Position numbers and translations under genes: made by a program. Shown piece by piece: positions 7,538-15,503 of a stretch of 37,966 bases of DNA; the stretch's first letter is position 1; each line of letters begins with the position of its first letter. This DNA comes from Caballeronia catudaia (GTDB lineage: Bacteria; Pseudomonadota; Gammaproteobacteria; Burkholderiales; Burkholderiaceae). Under the pieces are notes generated by a model. The model had not been told where the DNA came from. It saw only the letters and a list, made by a program, of their open reading frames with translations, and made no database searches. The stretch is taken from contig NZ_FCOF02000054.1 in the NCBI RefSeq assembly GCF_001544755.2, positions 1-37,966 on the forward strand, read 5' to 3'.

Positions 7538-8689
7538 ATGAAAGAGATAGTCCATATCACCGAAGCTTTTGGCGGCGGTGTGCTATCCATGCTGACCCAG
7601 CTTTCAAACCGCGCGGCAGCCGCTGGCGTCGAGGTAACGATCCTTCATTCGATTCGGCAGGAAACGCCCGGCGATTTCGCGAGGCTCTTTCATCCGGCGG
7701 TCAAGCTGACCTATGTGAACATGGTTCGTGAGGTGAGCGTGAAGCACGACCTGACAGGTCTGCGGGATCTGATCCGCAAACTCAAGGAGTGCAATCCATC
7801 GGTGATCCATCTTCACTCGTCGAAGGCCGGCGTGCTGGGACGCGTCGCCGCGCGCATCGCGGCGCCGCGTGCGCGCGTGTTCTACTCGCCGCATGGTCTC
7901 GCCTTCCTGCGCCGCGACGTCTCGGCTGCGAAGCAATTCGCTTATCTGAGCTTCGAGCGCATCGCGGCGCGCCTTGGCGGCACCATCGTCGCATGCTCGA
8001 AGAGCGAGCTCGTCGAGATCGAAACGCAGATGCGCGCGCGACAGGCGCGCATGATCGAGAACGGCGTGAACGTGGCGGAGATTCCGCCGCGGATGGACAA
8101 GAGCGGCGATGAGATCGTCATCGGCATGAGCGGTCGCGCCATGTTTCAAAAGAATCACGAAGCCTTCGTCAAGCTCGCGACCGCGTTACATAGTCCTTCC
8201 GTGCGCTTCGTGTGGATCGGCGGCGATGAACGAGAGTTGCCCGCGGGAACGCCCGCCGGGGCCGTGTCGTGCAGCGGCTGGGTCACGCGCGAGCGTGCGC
8301 TCGAACTGACGTCCGAACTGGATATCTATGTGCAGACATCGCGTTGGGAAGGCATGCCTATCGCACTGATCGAAGCGCAGGTCGCGGGCATTCCGGCCGT
8401 CGTCACGGATGTGGTCGGCAATCGCGATGTCGTTCAGCACGGTCTGACGGGCTTCGTCGCATCGAGCGAGGAAGAGATGGCGAAGTGCATTGCGATATTG
8501 CGCGATGAGCCCGCATTGCGCGCACGTATGGGCGCGGCGGCGAGAGCATCGGCGAGCAAGCGCTTTTCGATGGACGCAATTTTCCGTCAATGGCTCTCCA
8601 TGTATCAGTTCGGCTCCGACAAGCCCACGCGCGAATTCGGCGCGAATGAGGTCGCCTCCTATGAAACCAGTTCCGATTCACAGTTCTGA
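7538..8689 (+). CDS. Family 4 glycosyltransferase (EPS), first of three
   Basis: 383 residues with a GT-B fold. The N-terminal acceptor domain opens with KEIVHITEAFGGGVLSMLTQ, a glycine-rich loop typical of GT4 enzymes, and contains PSVIHLHSSKAGVLGRVAAR. The C-terminal donor domain has the E-x7-E motif in SRWEGMPIALIEAQVAGIPA near 270-289. Retaining GT4 enzymes transfer a sugar from a nucleotide donor to the growing lipid-linked oligosaccharide; its donor is unknown. The 3' end overlaps the next gene by 29 bases, which suggests translational coupling. It begins a tight run of genes to the hydrolase at 12156. Confidence 0.9.
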   Translation: MKEIVHITEAFGGGVLSMLTQLSNRAAAAGVEVTILHSIRQETPGDFARLFHPAVKLTYVNMVREVSVKHDLTGLRDLIRKLKECNPSVIHLHSSKAGVLGRVAARIAAPRARVFYSPHGLAFLRRDVSAAKQFAYLSFERIAARLGGTIVACSKSELVEIETQMRARQARMIENGVNVAEIPPRMDKSGDEIVIGMSGRAMFQKNHEAFVKLATALHSPSVRFVWIGGDERELPAGTPAGAVSCSGWVTRERALELTSELDIYVQTSRWEGMPIALIEAQVAGIPAVVTDVVGNRDVVQHGLTGFVASSEEEMAKCIAILRDEPALRARMGAAARASASKRFSMDAIFRQWLSMYQFGSDKPTREFGANEVASYETSSDSQF

Positions 8690-9779
8690 CGCCCTGCACA
8701 TGGATACTTCCATCGCCACCAGCAAGTTCGTCTATAACGGCCGTTTCACGAGCCAGAAGACCACGGGAGTGCAGCGCGTCGCGAGAGAGCTCGTCGCCGC
8801 TCTCGTGAAGTTGCCGCAAGGCGCACGCGTGACGCTCGCGGTTCCGCCGCAAAGCGGACTGGATCCCGTGCAAGGTGTCGAGACCGTGGAACTCGGCTTC
8901 GGCAAGGGTGTCTTCTGGGAGCAGATCGTGTTGCCGCTCTTCGCCGGCCGCTCGCGCATCGTGAACCTCTCCAACTCGGGCTCGATCTTTCGGCCGAACC
9001 AGATCATCTATATGCACGACGCCGCGGTGTTCGATACGCCCGCGCACTTCTCGTGGAAGTTCCGCACGTGGTATCACGTGATGTTCTGGATTCTCGCGCG
9101 CACGTCGAGCTGCGTGCTGACCAATTCCGTGTTCTCGCGCGACCGGCTCGCGCACCATGTCGGCGTGCCGGCGGAACGCATCGGCGTGGTGCCGCTCGCG
9201 GCGGACCATCTCGATCACATCGCGCCGGACGTGTCGGTGATCGACGAGCTCGGGCTCACGAAGAACCGCTACGTGCTCGCCGTGAGCAGCATGAATCCGA
9301 CGAAGAACTTCAAGCGTCTCGTGGAAGCATTCATGCGCCTGAACGATCCGTCGATCGATCTCGTGATCGTTGGTATGAAGAATGCGACCGTCTTCGGTAA
9401 GGCGCACGACCTGTCGAACGCGCCTAACATCAAGCAGGCGGGCTATGTCAGCGACGAAAAACTGAAAGCGCTCTATCAACATGCGGCGTGCTTCCTCTAT
9501 CCTTCGATTTACGAAGGTTTCGGGATTCCGCCGCTCGAGGCGATGCGCAACGGCTGTCCGACGCTCGTCGGCCGTGCAGCGGCTTTGCCGGAGACCTGCG
9601 GAGATGCATCGATCTATTGCGACCCGTTTTCGGTGGACGATATTTCGCGTAAGTTGCGCGAGCTGCTCGACTCGCCTGAACTGAGCGAGGAAATCAAACG
9701 GCGCGGCCTCGCGCACGCCGAGCGTTTCCGCTGGACCGAAAGCGCGCGACTGCTCATGCAGTTCATCGACAAGGCGTGA
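8661..9779 (+). CDS. Family 4 glycosyltransferase (EPS), second of three
   Basis: 372 residues from the ATG at 8661, chosen because a GAGG lies about 10 bases upstream and the frame before it is only the shadow of the preceding gene. An alternative start at 8701 has no ribosome site. Mannosyltransferase-like GT4 features are visible: TTGVQRVARELVAALVKLPQ near the N terminus, SSMNPTKNFKRLVEAFMRL in the linker, and the donor motif YEGFGIPPLEAMRNGCPTLV. Sequence style resembles O-antigen and EPS mannosyltransferases, but donor specificity is inference. It overlaps the upstream glycosyltransferase and is followed by the third one after 49 bases. Confidence 0.88.
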   Translation: MKPVPIHSSDALHMDTSIATSKFVYNGRFTSQKTTGVQRVARELVAALVKLPQGARVTLAVPPQSGLDPVQGVETVELGFGKGVFWEQIVLPLFAGRSRIVNLSNSGSIFRPNQIIYMHDAAVFDTPAHFSWKFRTWYHVMFWILARTSSCVLTNSVFSRDRLAHHVGVPAERIGVVPLAADHLDHIAPDVSVIDELGLTKNRYVLAVSSMNPTKNFKRLVEAFMRLNDPSIDLVIVGMKNATVFGKAHDLSNAPNIKQAGYVSDEKLKALYQHAACFLYPSIYEGFGIPPLEAMRNGCPTLVGRAAALPETCGDASIYCDPFSVDDISRKLRELLDSPELSEEIKRRGLAHAERFRWTESARLLMQFIDKA

Positions 9780-9828
9780 AGCGCGGGTGGCGACATGTGC
9801 ACCGCCGGGCGCAGAAAGGGGGAAATTG

Positions 9829-11031
9829 GTGAAGTTGGGAATCTACTGCGACTCGGGTATCAACGGCGGTCACGAAGAAATGCTCAAGCGCTTCATGCTC
9901 GCGCTCGTCGAGTGCGCGCACGTCGAGGCTTTGCACATCCTCGTGCCGACGGCGAACGAGCCGCTGTACCGTTATGTAAGCGAGCTGGCGAGCGCGCATC
10001 CGAAGGTCGGCACGATCGGTCTTTCCTACACCGCCGAATCGATACACGGCAATGTCTTTACGCTGTTGCGCATGGTCCGCGCGACCGCGGCGACATTGCG
10101 CACGCTGCGGCTGAACAAGCTGCTGATCGCGCAAGGCACGATTGCCTCAGGCATCGCGGGACTTCTCGCGGCGCGTCGGGCGCGCATCAGGACGGTGAGC
10201 TATCTGCCGCTCGTCGACGAAGCGCCGGTGAACGCCAGCCGCTCCGGAAAGATCAAGTGGCTCATCAAGCGTGCGTTGTATCGGGTGCCGCACGAGTATG
10301 TGACGTTGAACGATCATCTTTGCAGCAAGCTGAACCGGCTTGCTCCCAACGCGCGCGTGATGATCCTCGAGAATTACGTGGACGATCGCTTCAGCCGTTC
10401 GACGCTCACGAAGAGTGCGGCGCGCGCCGCCCTCGGCCTGCCCGATGACGGCACCACGATCATCGCGCATGTCGGACGGCTTAACTTTCAGCAGAAGCGC
10501 CAGGACTTCCTCATGCAGGCGATCGAACGCCACGCCGATGCATTCGCACGTACGCTCGTGCTGATCGTCGGCGAAGGGCCGGACGCCGCGCGCCTGCAGG
10601 ACATGATCGACGCGAGCCCGACGCTGTCCGCGTGCGTGCGCATGGTCGGTCCGAAGAAGGACGTGCTGCCTTACATCGTCGCGAGCGATGCGCTCGTCTT
10701 GCCTTCCGCGTATGAAGGCGTGCCGCTCGTGATGATCGAGGCGGTGCTCGCGCAACGGCCTATCGTCGTATCGCGCGTGTCGGGTCTCGATTCGTATCTG
10801 CCGGACGCGATGCTGTTTCCCGCGCACGATCACGAGGCGTTCGTCGAGCGCATCTTCGCGGCGCGCGATGTTCCGCTTGCCGCGCTGGCGGGCGAGTTCC
10901 GACGCCGCTTCTCGCGCGAAGTGTTCGATGCGCAGGCGCAGAACGTCCTGCTGCATACGGGTGGCGCGGGCGGAGCGCGCGGCGCGGGTGCGGGCGCAAC
11001 CCATCAACATTCCGACGTGCTGGCGAAGTAA
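9829..11031 (+). CDS. Family 4 glycosyltransferase (EPS), third of three
   Basis: 400 residues. The GTG at 9829 is preferred because AAAGGGGGA stands just before it and the protein then begins MKLGIYCDSGINGGHEEML, a normal GT-B start; the frame runs open to 9787 without a ribosome site. The C-terminal donor domain shows HVGRLNFQQKRQDFLMQAIE, the loop IVGEGPDAARLQ and the E-x7-E motif in SAYEGVPLVMIEAVLAQRPI. A low-complexity Gly/Ala-rich tail (about 375-395) is unusual and probably disordered. With the two preceding GT4 enzymes and the GT2 it would build a repeat unit of at least four transferred sugars, plus the initiating residue. Confidence 0.88.
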   Translation: MKLGIYCDSGINGGHEEMLKRFMLALVECAHVEALHILVPTANEPLYRYVSELASAHPKVGTIGLSYTAESIHGNVFTLLRMVRATAATLRTLRLNKLLIAQGTIASGIAGLLAARRARIRTVSYLPLVDEAPVNASRSGKIKWLIKRALYRVPHEYVTLNDHLCSKLNRLAPNARVMILENYVDDRFSRSTLTKSAARAALGLPDDGTTIIAHVGRLNFQQKRQDFLMQAIERHADAFARTLVLIVGEGPDAARLQDMIDASPTLSACVRMVGPKKDVLPYIVASDALVLPSAYEGVPLVMIEAVLAQRPIVVSRVSGLDSYLPDAMLFPAHDHEAFVERIFAARDVPLAALAGEFRRRFSREVFDAQAQNVLLHTGGAGGARGAGAGATHQHSDVLAK

Positions 11032-11061
11032 CGGCGCGCACTTTCACGAGGCCGAACATCG

Positions 11062-12156
11062 ATGCGAACCTGGTTGGCCGCACTATCCGTCTTCGGCGCG
11101 CTGCTGTGCGCCTCCGTGCTGATCTTCGCGCGCAGCGGCACATCCGACGCGTATCACAGCAGCCGTTCGTCCACGTCGAAAGCGGACGCGGCGAGCGCGA
11201 CGCCCAAGATTGCCTGCGCCAAAGGATCGGCCAGCGTGTTCTATGGCATCGCGGGGCATCTCGAGCATCGCGGCGCGTATCGCATGAGCGGCTATGACTT
11301 GCAGATTTCACAACTGCGCGACCTCGGTGTCACGATGTACGCGCAAGATGTATCGAACGAGGAAAGCGCAAACATGGTCGCGGATTTCGCGCGTGCGGCG
11401 GCGAACCAGTGCATCGGCGTACTTGCCCTCGTCACGCCTTTCGAACCGCAGAAACGCGCGAACGAACAGGAAACGTTCGAACGCGGCTATGCGCTCGGCA
11501 AGACCGCGGGACGCGTGCTCAAAGGCCTCGTCACCTACTATCAGGTTGGCAACGAGTACGACAACTGGACGATACTCGGCTCGGACCGCAGCGGCGAACA
11601 TCCGAAGGACTACGACAACGCGATGTTCATGAAGGCGCGCGGCTCGATCCTCGGCTTGATAAAAGGCATACGCGAAGCGAATCCCGACGCGAAGATCCTG
11701 CTGACATCGTTCAGCTGGCTTCATTACGGTTTCACCGACATGCTGTACGCCGGCACGCAGCCCGACGGCACGAAGGGCCATCCGATTCCGCAATGGGACA
11801 TCACGGCATGGCACTGGTATTCGAACATGGGCTCGATCACGGCGGCCGGCGACAAGAAGGTCAACGTGCTCGAACGCCTGCGCGACAGCTATGGCAAGCC
11901 CATCTGGATCACGGAGTACGGCGTGCGGCCGGATCATGCGGACCCGGCGGGCTATCTCGTCGGCAAGGAGGCGTTGAAGGGCTTCGTGTCGCTGGCGAAG
12001 ACTTACAACATCCAGAACGTGACGTTGTACGAGCTTTACGACGACCAGCGCTTTGGCGGCGATGGCAACTACGGCGTGATCAATGACGACGGTAAAACGC
12101 GCAAGTCACGCTTCGACACCGTGCGCGACTTCATCAAGGCGAACCCAATGCCATAA
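11062..12156 (+). CDS. Membrane-anchored or secreted clan-A glycoside hydrolase (PslG/GH39-like)
   Basis: 364 residues. An N-terminal hydrophobic helix (about 4-23) serves as signal anchor or signal peptide and is followed by a Ser/Thr-rich linker to about 48. The rest looks like a TIM-barrel retaining hydrolase of clan GH-A. The acid/base motif is YYQVGNEYDNW with Glu165, and the nucleophile candidate is Glu285 in PIWITEYGVRP. Ala-Trp-His-Trp-Tyr around 249-253 suits the sugar-binding cleft. PslG of the Pseudomonas Psl cluster is a known EPS-cluster hydrolase of this type, so an endoglycosidase acting on the polymer made by this cluster is the best guess. The exact GH family is uncertain. 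It lies 30 bases after the third GT4 gene and ends the tight run. Confidence 0.78.
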   Translation: MRTWLAALSVFGALLCASVLIFARSGTSDAYHSSRSSTSKADAASATPKIACAKGSASVFYGIAGHLEHRGAYRMSGYDLQISQLRDLGVTMYAQDVSNEESANMVADFARAAANQCIGVLALVTPFEPQKRANEQETFERGYALGKTAGRVLKGLVTYYQVGNEYDNWTILGSDRSGEHPKDYDNAMFMKARGSILGLIKGIREANPDAKILLTSFSWLHYGFTDMLYAGTQPDGTKGHPIPQWDITAWHWYSNMGSITAAGDKKVNVLERLRDSYGKPIWITEYGVRPDHADPAGYLVGKEALKGFVSLAKTYNIQNVTLYELYDDQRFGGDGNYGVINDDGKTRKSRFDTVRDFIKANPMP

Positions 12157-12653
12157 AACAAGAAATGAATTGGTACGACAAAAACAGCGAGTGTGAAGCC
12201 GATGATTATCGCGCGAAAAGATGCTTGCGCAAGGGGCGTTCCGGCACTTTCCGGTCATCGAACGTTCGCTACTTAACAGACGCAAGCACTTCGCGACCGG
12301 AAGATAGGTTTGACGCTATTTTTTCCAGGCGTATCGTATCGTTTGATGACAAGCGACTCGAACGGGATTCGCGAGTTTCATCTGCCGAATCCAACTGGCG
12401 CGATTACGAGGCACGGAGTGTGCTTCAGAAATAGATCGCACTCCGACGAGCCGACGCGCTCCGTCTTGCGACCTCGAAGCATCGTGCGCTTCGCTCGTTT
12501 TTTGAAAGCCTCTCGCGTCTTAGTCTGGAAGCTCCGCCGGCCATGCGCCGCATCAACAACACATGAGACGTAGCGCGGACATGCCGCGCGGGCACTCTGC
12601 TTTTGCTGCAGCCCGGACACAACGCTCAATTTATCGAACTGAGGACGGCGCCT
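12157..12653. other. Control region between the hydrolase and Wzc-like kinase genes
   Basis: No gene is supported. TTCCGGTC (12249-12256) is inverted as GACCGGAA (12295-12302), and a perfect palindrome CGAACGTTCG lies between them at 12259-12268. A sigma-70-like promoter follows at 12310-12337 (entered separately). The remaining 310 bases would be a long 5' leader before the TTG start at 12654. The arrangement suggests that wzc, the zinc-ribbon gene and the polymerase gene form their own regulated unit. Confidence 0.55.
12310..12337 (+). promoter_or_regulatory. Sigma-70 promoter candidate for the wzc-like unit
   Basis: TTGACG at 12310-12315 (5 of 6 to consensus) and TATCGT at 12332-12337 (4 of 6) are separated by 16 bases. 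It sits 8 bases after an 8-bp inverted repeat that could bind a regulator. Transcription would begin near 12344, leaving a leader of roughly 310 nucleotides. Confidence 0.45.
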
Positions 12654-15005
12654 TTGAACACCCTCTATGTGAACAACGGATCTTCGCGCCCAGGCAGGGA
12701 CGACGGTGAATTCACCGCGAGCGACATGCTCAGACTCCTGCGCGATCACCTTGGCATGCTCTTCCTGTTCATAGGAATCGCGGCCGCGCTTGCGACCGCC
12801 TATGCATTTCTTGCCAGGCCCATTTACTCGTCGGACGTGGTCGTTCGCGTGGATCCACCCGATCCGAACGCGCTCGGCATCGCGCCGCAAAGTCAGATGC
12901 AGATGGGGCAGTCGCTACCGACGGTGAATCAGCTCGCACCCGCGGAAATCTCCGTGATGCAGAGCCGCTCGGTGCTCGAGCCCGTCGTCAAGCAGTTCCA
13001 CTTCGACATCAAGGTCAAGCCCAGGACGTTCCCCGTGCTCGGCGAGATCGCGGAGCTGTTCGCGAAGAAGGGGCACCTCGCGCCCGCATGGTTCGGCCTC
13101 GATTCATACGGATGGGGCGGCGAGCAACTGCAACTCGGCCGTCTCGATGTGCCGCCCAACCTCGAAGACCAGAAGCTCGACCTCGTTCTGCTCGACAACA
13201 ACCAGTACGAGCTGCGCGACCCCGACGGCGAGATGATCCTGCGCGGCACGATCGGCCGTCCGGCAACGGCGAACGGCGTGTCCATCCTCGTGAATGGCGC
13301 AACCGGTCATCCGGGCGTGCATTTCGACGTGACGCGCCTGAACACGCTCGACGCCATCGCGCTCATGAAGAAGACGATGAAGGTCGCCGAGTCCGCGAAG
13401 GACACGGGCGTCGTGCAGATCACCTTCAACGCCGACGATCCCGCGCTCACCGCCGATGTCGCGAACGCGCTCGGCCAGGCATATCTGACCGCCGCGGTGC
13501 AAGCGCGTCAGGCGAACGACACGAAGACGCTCGAATTCATTCGCGGAGAGTTGCCGCGGCTCGAACGCGACCTGAAAACGGCCGAAGGCAACCTGAGCGC
13601 ATTCCGCGCGAAGTCGCAGTCGGTGCAGCCGATTCCCGAAGCACAGGCTTATCTGCAAGGCAGCATCGTGTCGATGCAGCAACTCGCGACGCTGAAGCTG
13701 CAACGCACGCAAGCCCTGCAGCGCTTCCAGCCCAGCAGCCCGCAGGTGACCAATCTCGATCAGCAGATCGCCGAGCTCGAAGCATCGAACAAGCAGATTC
13801 AGCAGCGCTTCGACAGCATGCCCGCATCCGAACGCCAGAGCGCGACGCTCACGCGTGACGCGCGCGTCGCGGAGACCATCTACATGGGTATGGTGAACAA
13901 GGCGCAGGAACTCTCCGTGCGCCGCGCGAGCACGAGCGGCGGCGCGCATATCGTCGATAACGCGCTGCGCCCGTATCGTCCGGTGAAGCCGAACAAGTCG
14001 CTCGTGATCGTCGCGGGTACGGGCCTCGGCTTTTTCATCGGCACGTTCTTCATTTTCCTGCGCCGCCACGCGATGATCGGCGTCACCGATCCGATGTTCG
14101 TCGAGCGCCGTCTCTCGGTGCCCGTGCTCGGTGAAGTGCTCTATAGCCGCCAGCAGGCGATGCTCGATCACGAGATTGCCGTGTCGCCGGTGGAGCATGC
14201 GCCGCTCACCTACTCGGGTGCCGAGAGCGGCGGTCAGCCAAGAGCGCTGCCTCATATCGAGCTGCCGGAGCACGACGCATTCGCGATGCCGCATGTCGCC
14301 GACACCGATCGCGATGCCCGCGTGCTCGCGACGCGCTATCCGCACGATCCGGCGATCGAAGCGTTGCGCGCGGTTCGCACGGAGCTGTATCGCGATCTCG
14401 CCAATGCGCCGAACAACATCGTGATGCTGACGGGCCCGATTCCGTCGGCGGGAAAGAGCTTCGTTGCGGCGAATCTGTCGGTGCTGCTCGCCGAGATCGG
14501 TCTGCGCGTGCTTCTGATCGACGGCGACATGCGGCGCGGCCACATCGCATCGTTCTTCAAGCAGTCGAATCCGGGCGGTCTCTCCGAAGTGCTGAAGGGC
14601 GAAATGGCGCTGGGCGACGCGATCCGCTATGTCGGCGTGCCGGGCCTCTCGTTCATCTCGTGCGGCGCCTATCCGGAGAATCCGTCGGAGCTTCTGATGA
14701 TGCCGGGCTTTCGCAACATGCTCGCGCGCATGAGCGATCAGTTCGATCTGGTGCTGCTCGATACGCCGCCGTTCCTCGTCGTGACCGATGCGGCGATCGT
14801 CGCGAGCGATGCGGGCTCGACGGTGCTCGTGCTGCGTTCGGGCATCCAGAGCGAGGAAGAGATCGAGGAAACCGTGAAGAAGGTGCAGCGCGCGGGCGGC
14901 AGGCTCGTCGGCTCGGTCTTCAACGCGATTCCGCGACGCCCGAGCAATCGCCGCAGCTACGGCTATGCGGCGGCTTATACGAGCACGTTCAAGTCGATGA
15001 ATTGA
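12654..15005 (+). CDS. Wzc-like polysaccharide co-polymerase / tyrosine autokinase
   Basis: 783 residues. The TTG at 12654 is chosen because GAGGA lies 8 bases before it; the frame is open to 12603 without a ribosome site. The order is: Wzz domain with first membrane helix near 36-56 (LGMLFLFIGIAAALATAYAF); a long periplasmic coiled-coil/GNVR region; a second helix near 449-470 preceded by the proline motif RPYRPVKPNK; and a cytoplasmic BY-kinase. The kinase has Walker A GPIPSAGKS near 593-602, Walker A' LLIDGDMRRG and Walker B VLLDTPP near 700. The tail contains a short Tyr cluster (SYGYAAAY, near 768-775). It should control chain length and export of the polymer through cycles of autophosphorylation. 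No cognate low-molecular-weight phosphatase gene is in the window. Confidence 0.92.
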   Translation: MNTLYVNNGSSRPGRDDGEFTASDMLRLLRDHLGMLFLFIGIAAALATAYAFLARPIYSSDVVVRVDPPDPNALGIAPQSQMQMGQSLPTVNQLAPAEISVMQSRSVLEPVVKQFHFDIKVKPRTFPVLGEIAELFAKKGHLAPAWFGLDSYGWGGEQLQLGRLDVPPNLEDQKLDLVLLDNNQYELRDPDGEMILRGTIGRPATANGVSILVNGATGHPGVHFDVTRLNTLDAIALMKKTMKVAESAKDTGVVQITFNADDPALTADVANALGQAYLTAAVQARQANDTKTLEFIRGELPRLERDLKTAEGNLSAFRAKSQSVQPIPEAQAYLQGSIVSMQQLATLKLQRTQALQRFQPSSPQVTNLDQQIAELEASNKQIQQRFDSMPASERQSATLTRDARVAETIYMGMVNKAQELSVRRASTSGGAHIVDNALRPYRPVKPNKSLVIVAGTGLGFFIGTFFIFLRRHAMIGVTDPMFVERRLSVPVLGEVLYSRQQAMLDHEIAVSPVEHAPLTYSGAESGGQPRALPHIELPEHDAFAMPHVADTDRDARVLATRYPHDPAIEALRAVRTELYRDLANAPNNIVMLTGPIPSAGKSFVAANLSVLLAEIGLRVLLIDGDMRRGHIASFFKQSNPGGLSEVLKGEMALGDAIRYVGVPGLSFISCGAYPENPSELLMMPGFRNMLARMSDQFDLVLLDTPPFLVVTDAAIVASDAGSTVLVLRSGIQSEEEIEETVKKVQRAGGRLVGSVFNAIPRRPSNRRSYGYAAAYTSTFKSMN

Positions 15006-15045
15006 CGTCGTGCGCGCGCCGATGCGCGTGCTGGTCCGATGAATC

Positions 15046-15070
15046 GCGCCGCGTGCACGTCACGCGGCGC
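15046..15070 (+). terminator. Strong hairpin after wzc, possible attenuator
   Basis: GCGCCGCGTG (15046-15055) and CACGCGGCGC (15061-15070) form a perfect 10-bp stem with a 5-base loop, 41 bases after the wzc-like stop codon. The following TCAACGTTGT is only partly T-rich, so termination would be inefficient. It may lower expression of the two downstream genes relative to the kinase. Confidence 0.4.
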
Positions 15071-15179
15071 TCAACGTTGTAACGCTGGTGTGGGTCGGCA
15101 TGCATCTTCGTTGCGCCAGGATGCATCACGGGGCTTCGGCGCACTTCGCGCCGCAACCGGATCGAGGAAAGAGACGCAT

Positions 15180-15410
15180 ATGAGCGGACGTTTTTCCTTC
15201 AGAAATCGGCTCGTGCAATGCCCGCGCTGCCGCAGACAATTGGCGGCGCAATGCTCCGTGTGTCCGCATTGCGCTTATCGCCGCCCGCGGAAGTTGACGC
15301 GCACGCCCGTGCGAGCGGTCGTGGTCGTCATACTCGCGCTGCTCGCGATCGGCGGCTACGTCTATCTGGGCGAACCGGGATTCGACGCGCGCACCTTCAT
15401 TTCGCGTTGA
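15180..15410 (+). CDS. Small zinc-ribbon membrane protein in the EPS cluster
   Basis: 76 residues. The ATG at 15180 is preferred to upstream in-frame starts because GAGGAAAG stands before it. The N-terminal half has a zinc-ribbon pattern, CPRC at 14-17 and CSVCPHC at 25-31, so Cys14, Cys17, Cys28 and Cys31 could bind zinc. A basic stretch (RRPRKLTRTPVR) leads into a single membrane helix near 46-64, then a short tail of about 12 residues. Positive-inside logic places the zinc ribbon in the cytoplasm, next to the Wzc-type kinase domain. I know of no assigned function. Its position between the co-polymerase and polymerase genes suggests an accessory role in polymer assembly, which is inference. 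Confidence 0.75.
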   Translation: MSGRFSFRNRLVQCPRCRRQLAAQCSVCPHCAYRRPRKLTRTPVRAVVVVILALLAIGGYVYLGEPGFDARTFISR

Positions 15411-15503
15411 GCCTTTCGTTCAGCGTGAGCCGGACCGCGGATCTCATACCAACAACGACCGATAGATAGCCCGGCCTCGACCGGGCGCATCCAACCTTCG
15501 ACG

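Noticed and set aside
12165..12434. An 89-codon plus-strand frame between the hydrolase and wzc
   Set aside because: It overlaps the promoter and inverted repeats, has no recognisable domain, and shows no codon bias like its neighbours.
13104..14543. A 479-codon minus-strand open frame
   Set aside because: Antisense to the Wzc-like kinase gene, Arg/His-rich, no domain, no ribosome site.
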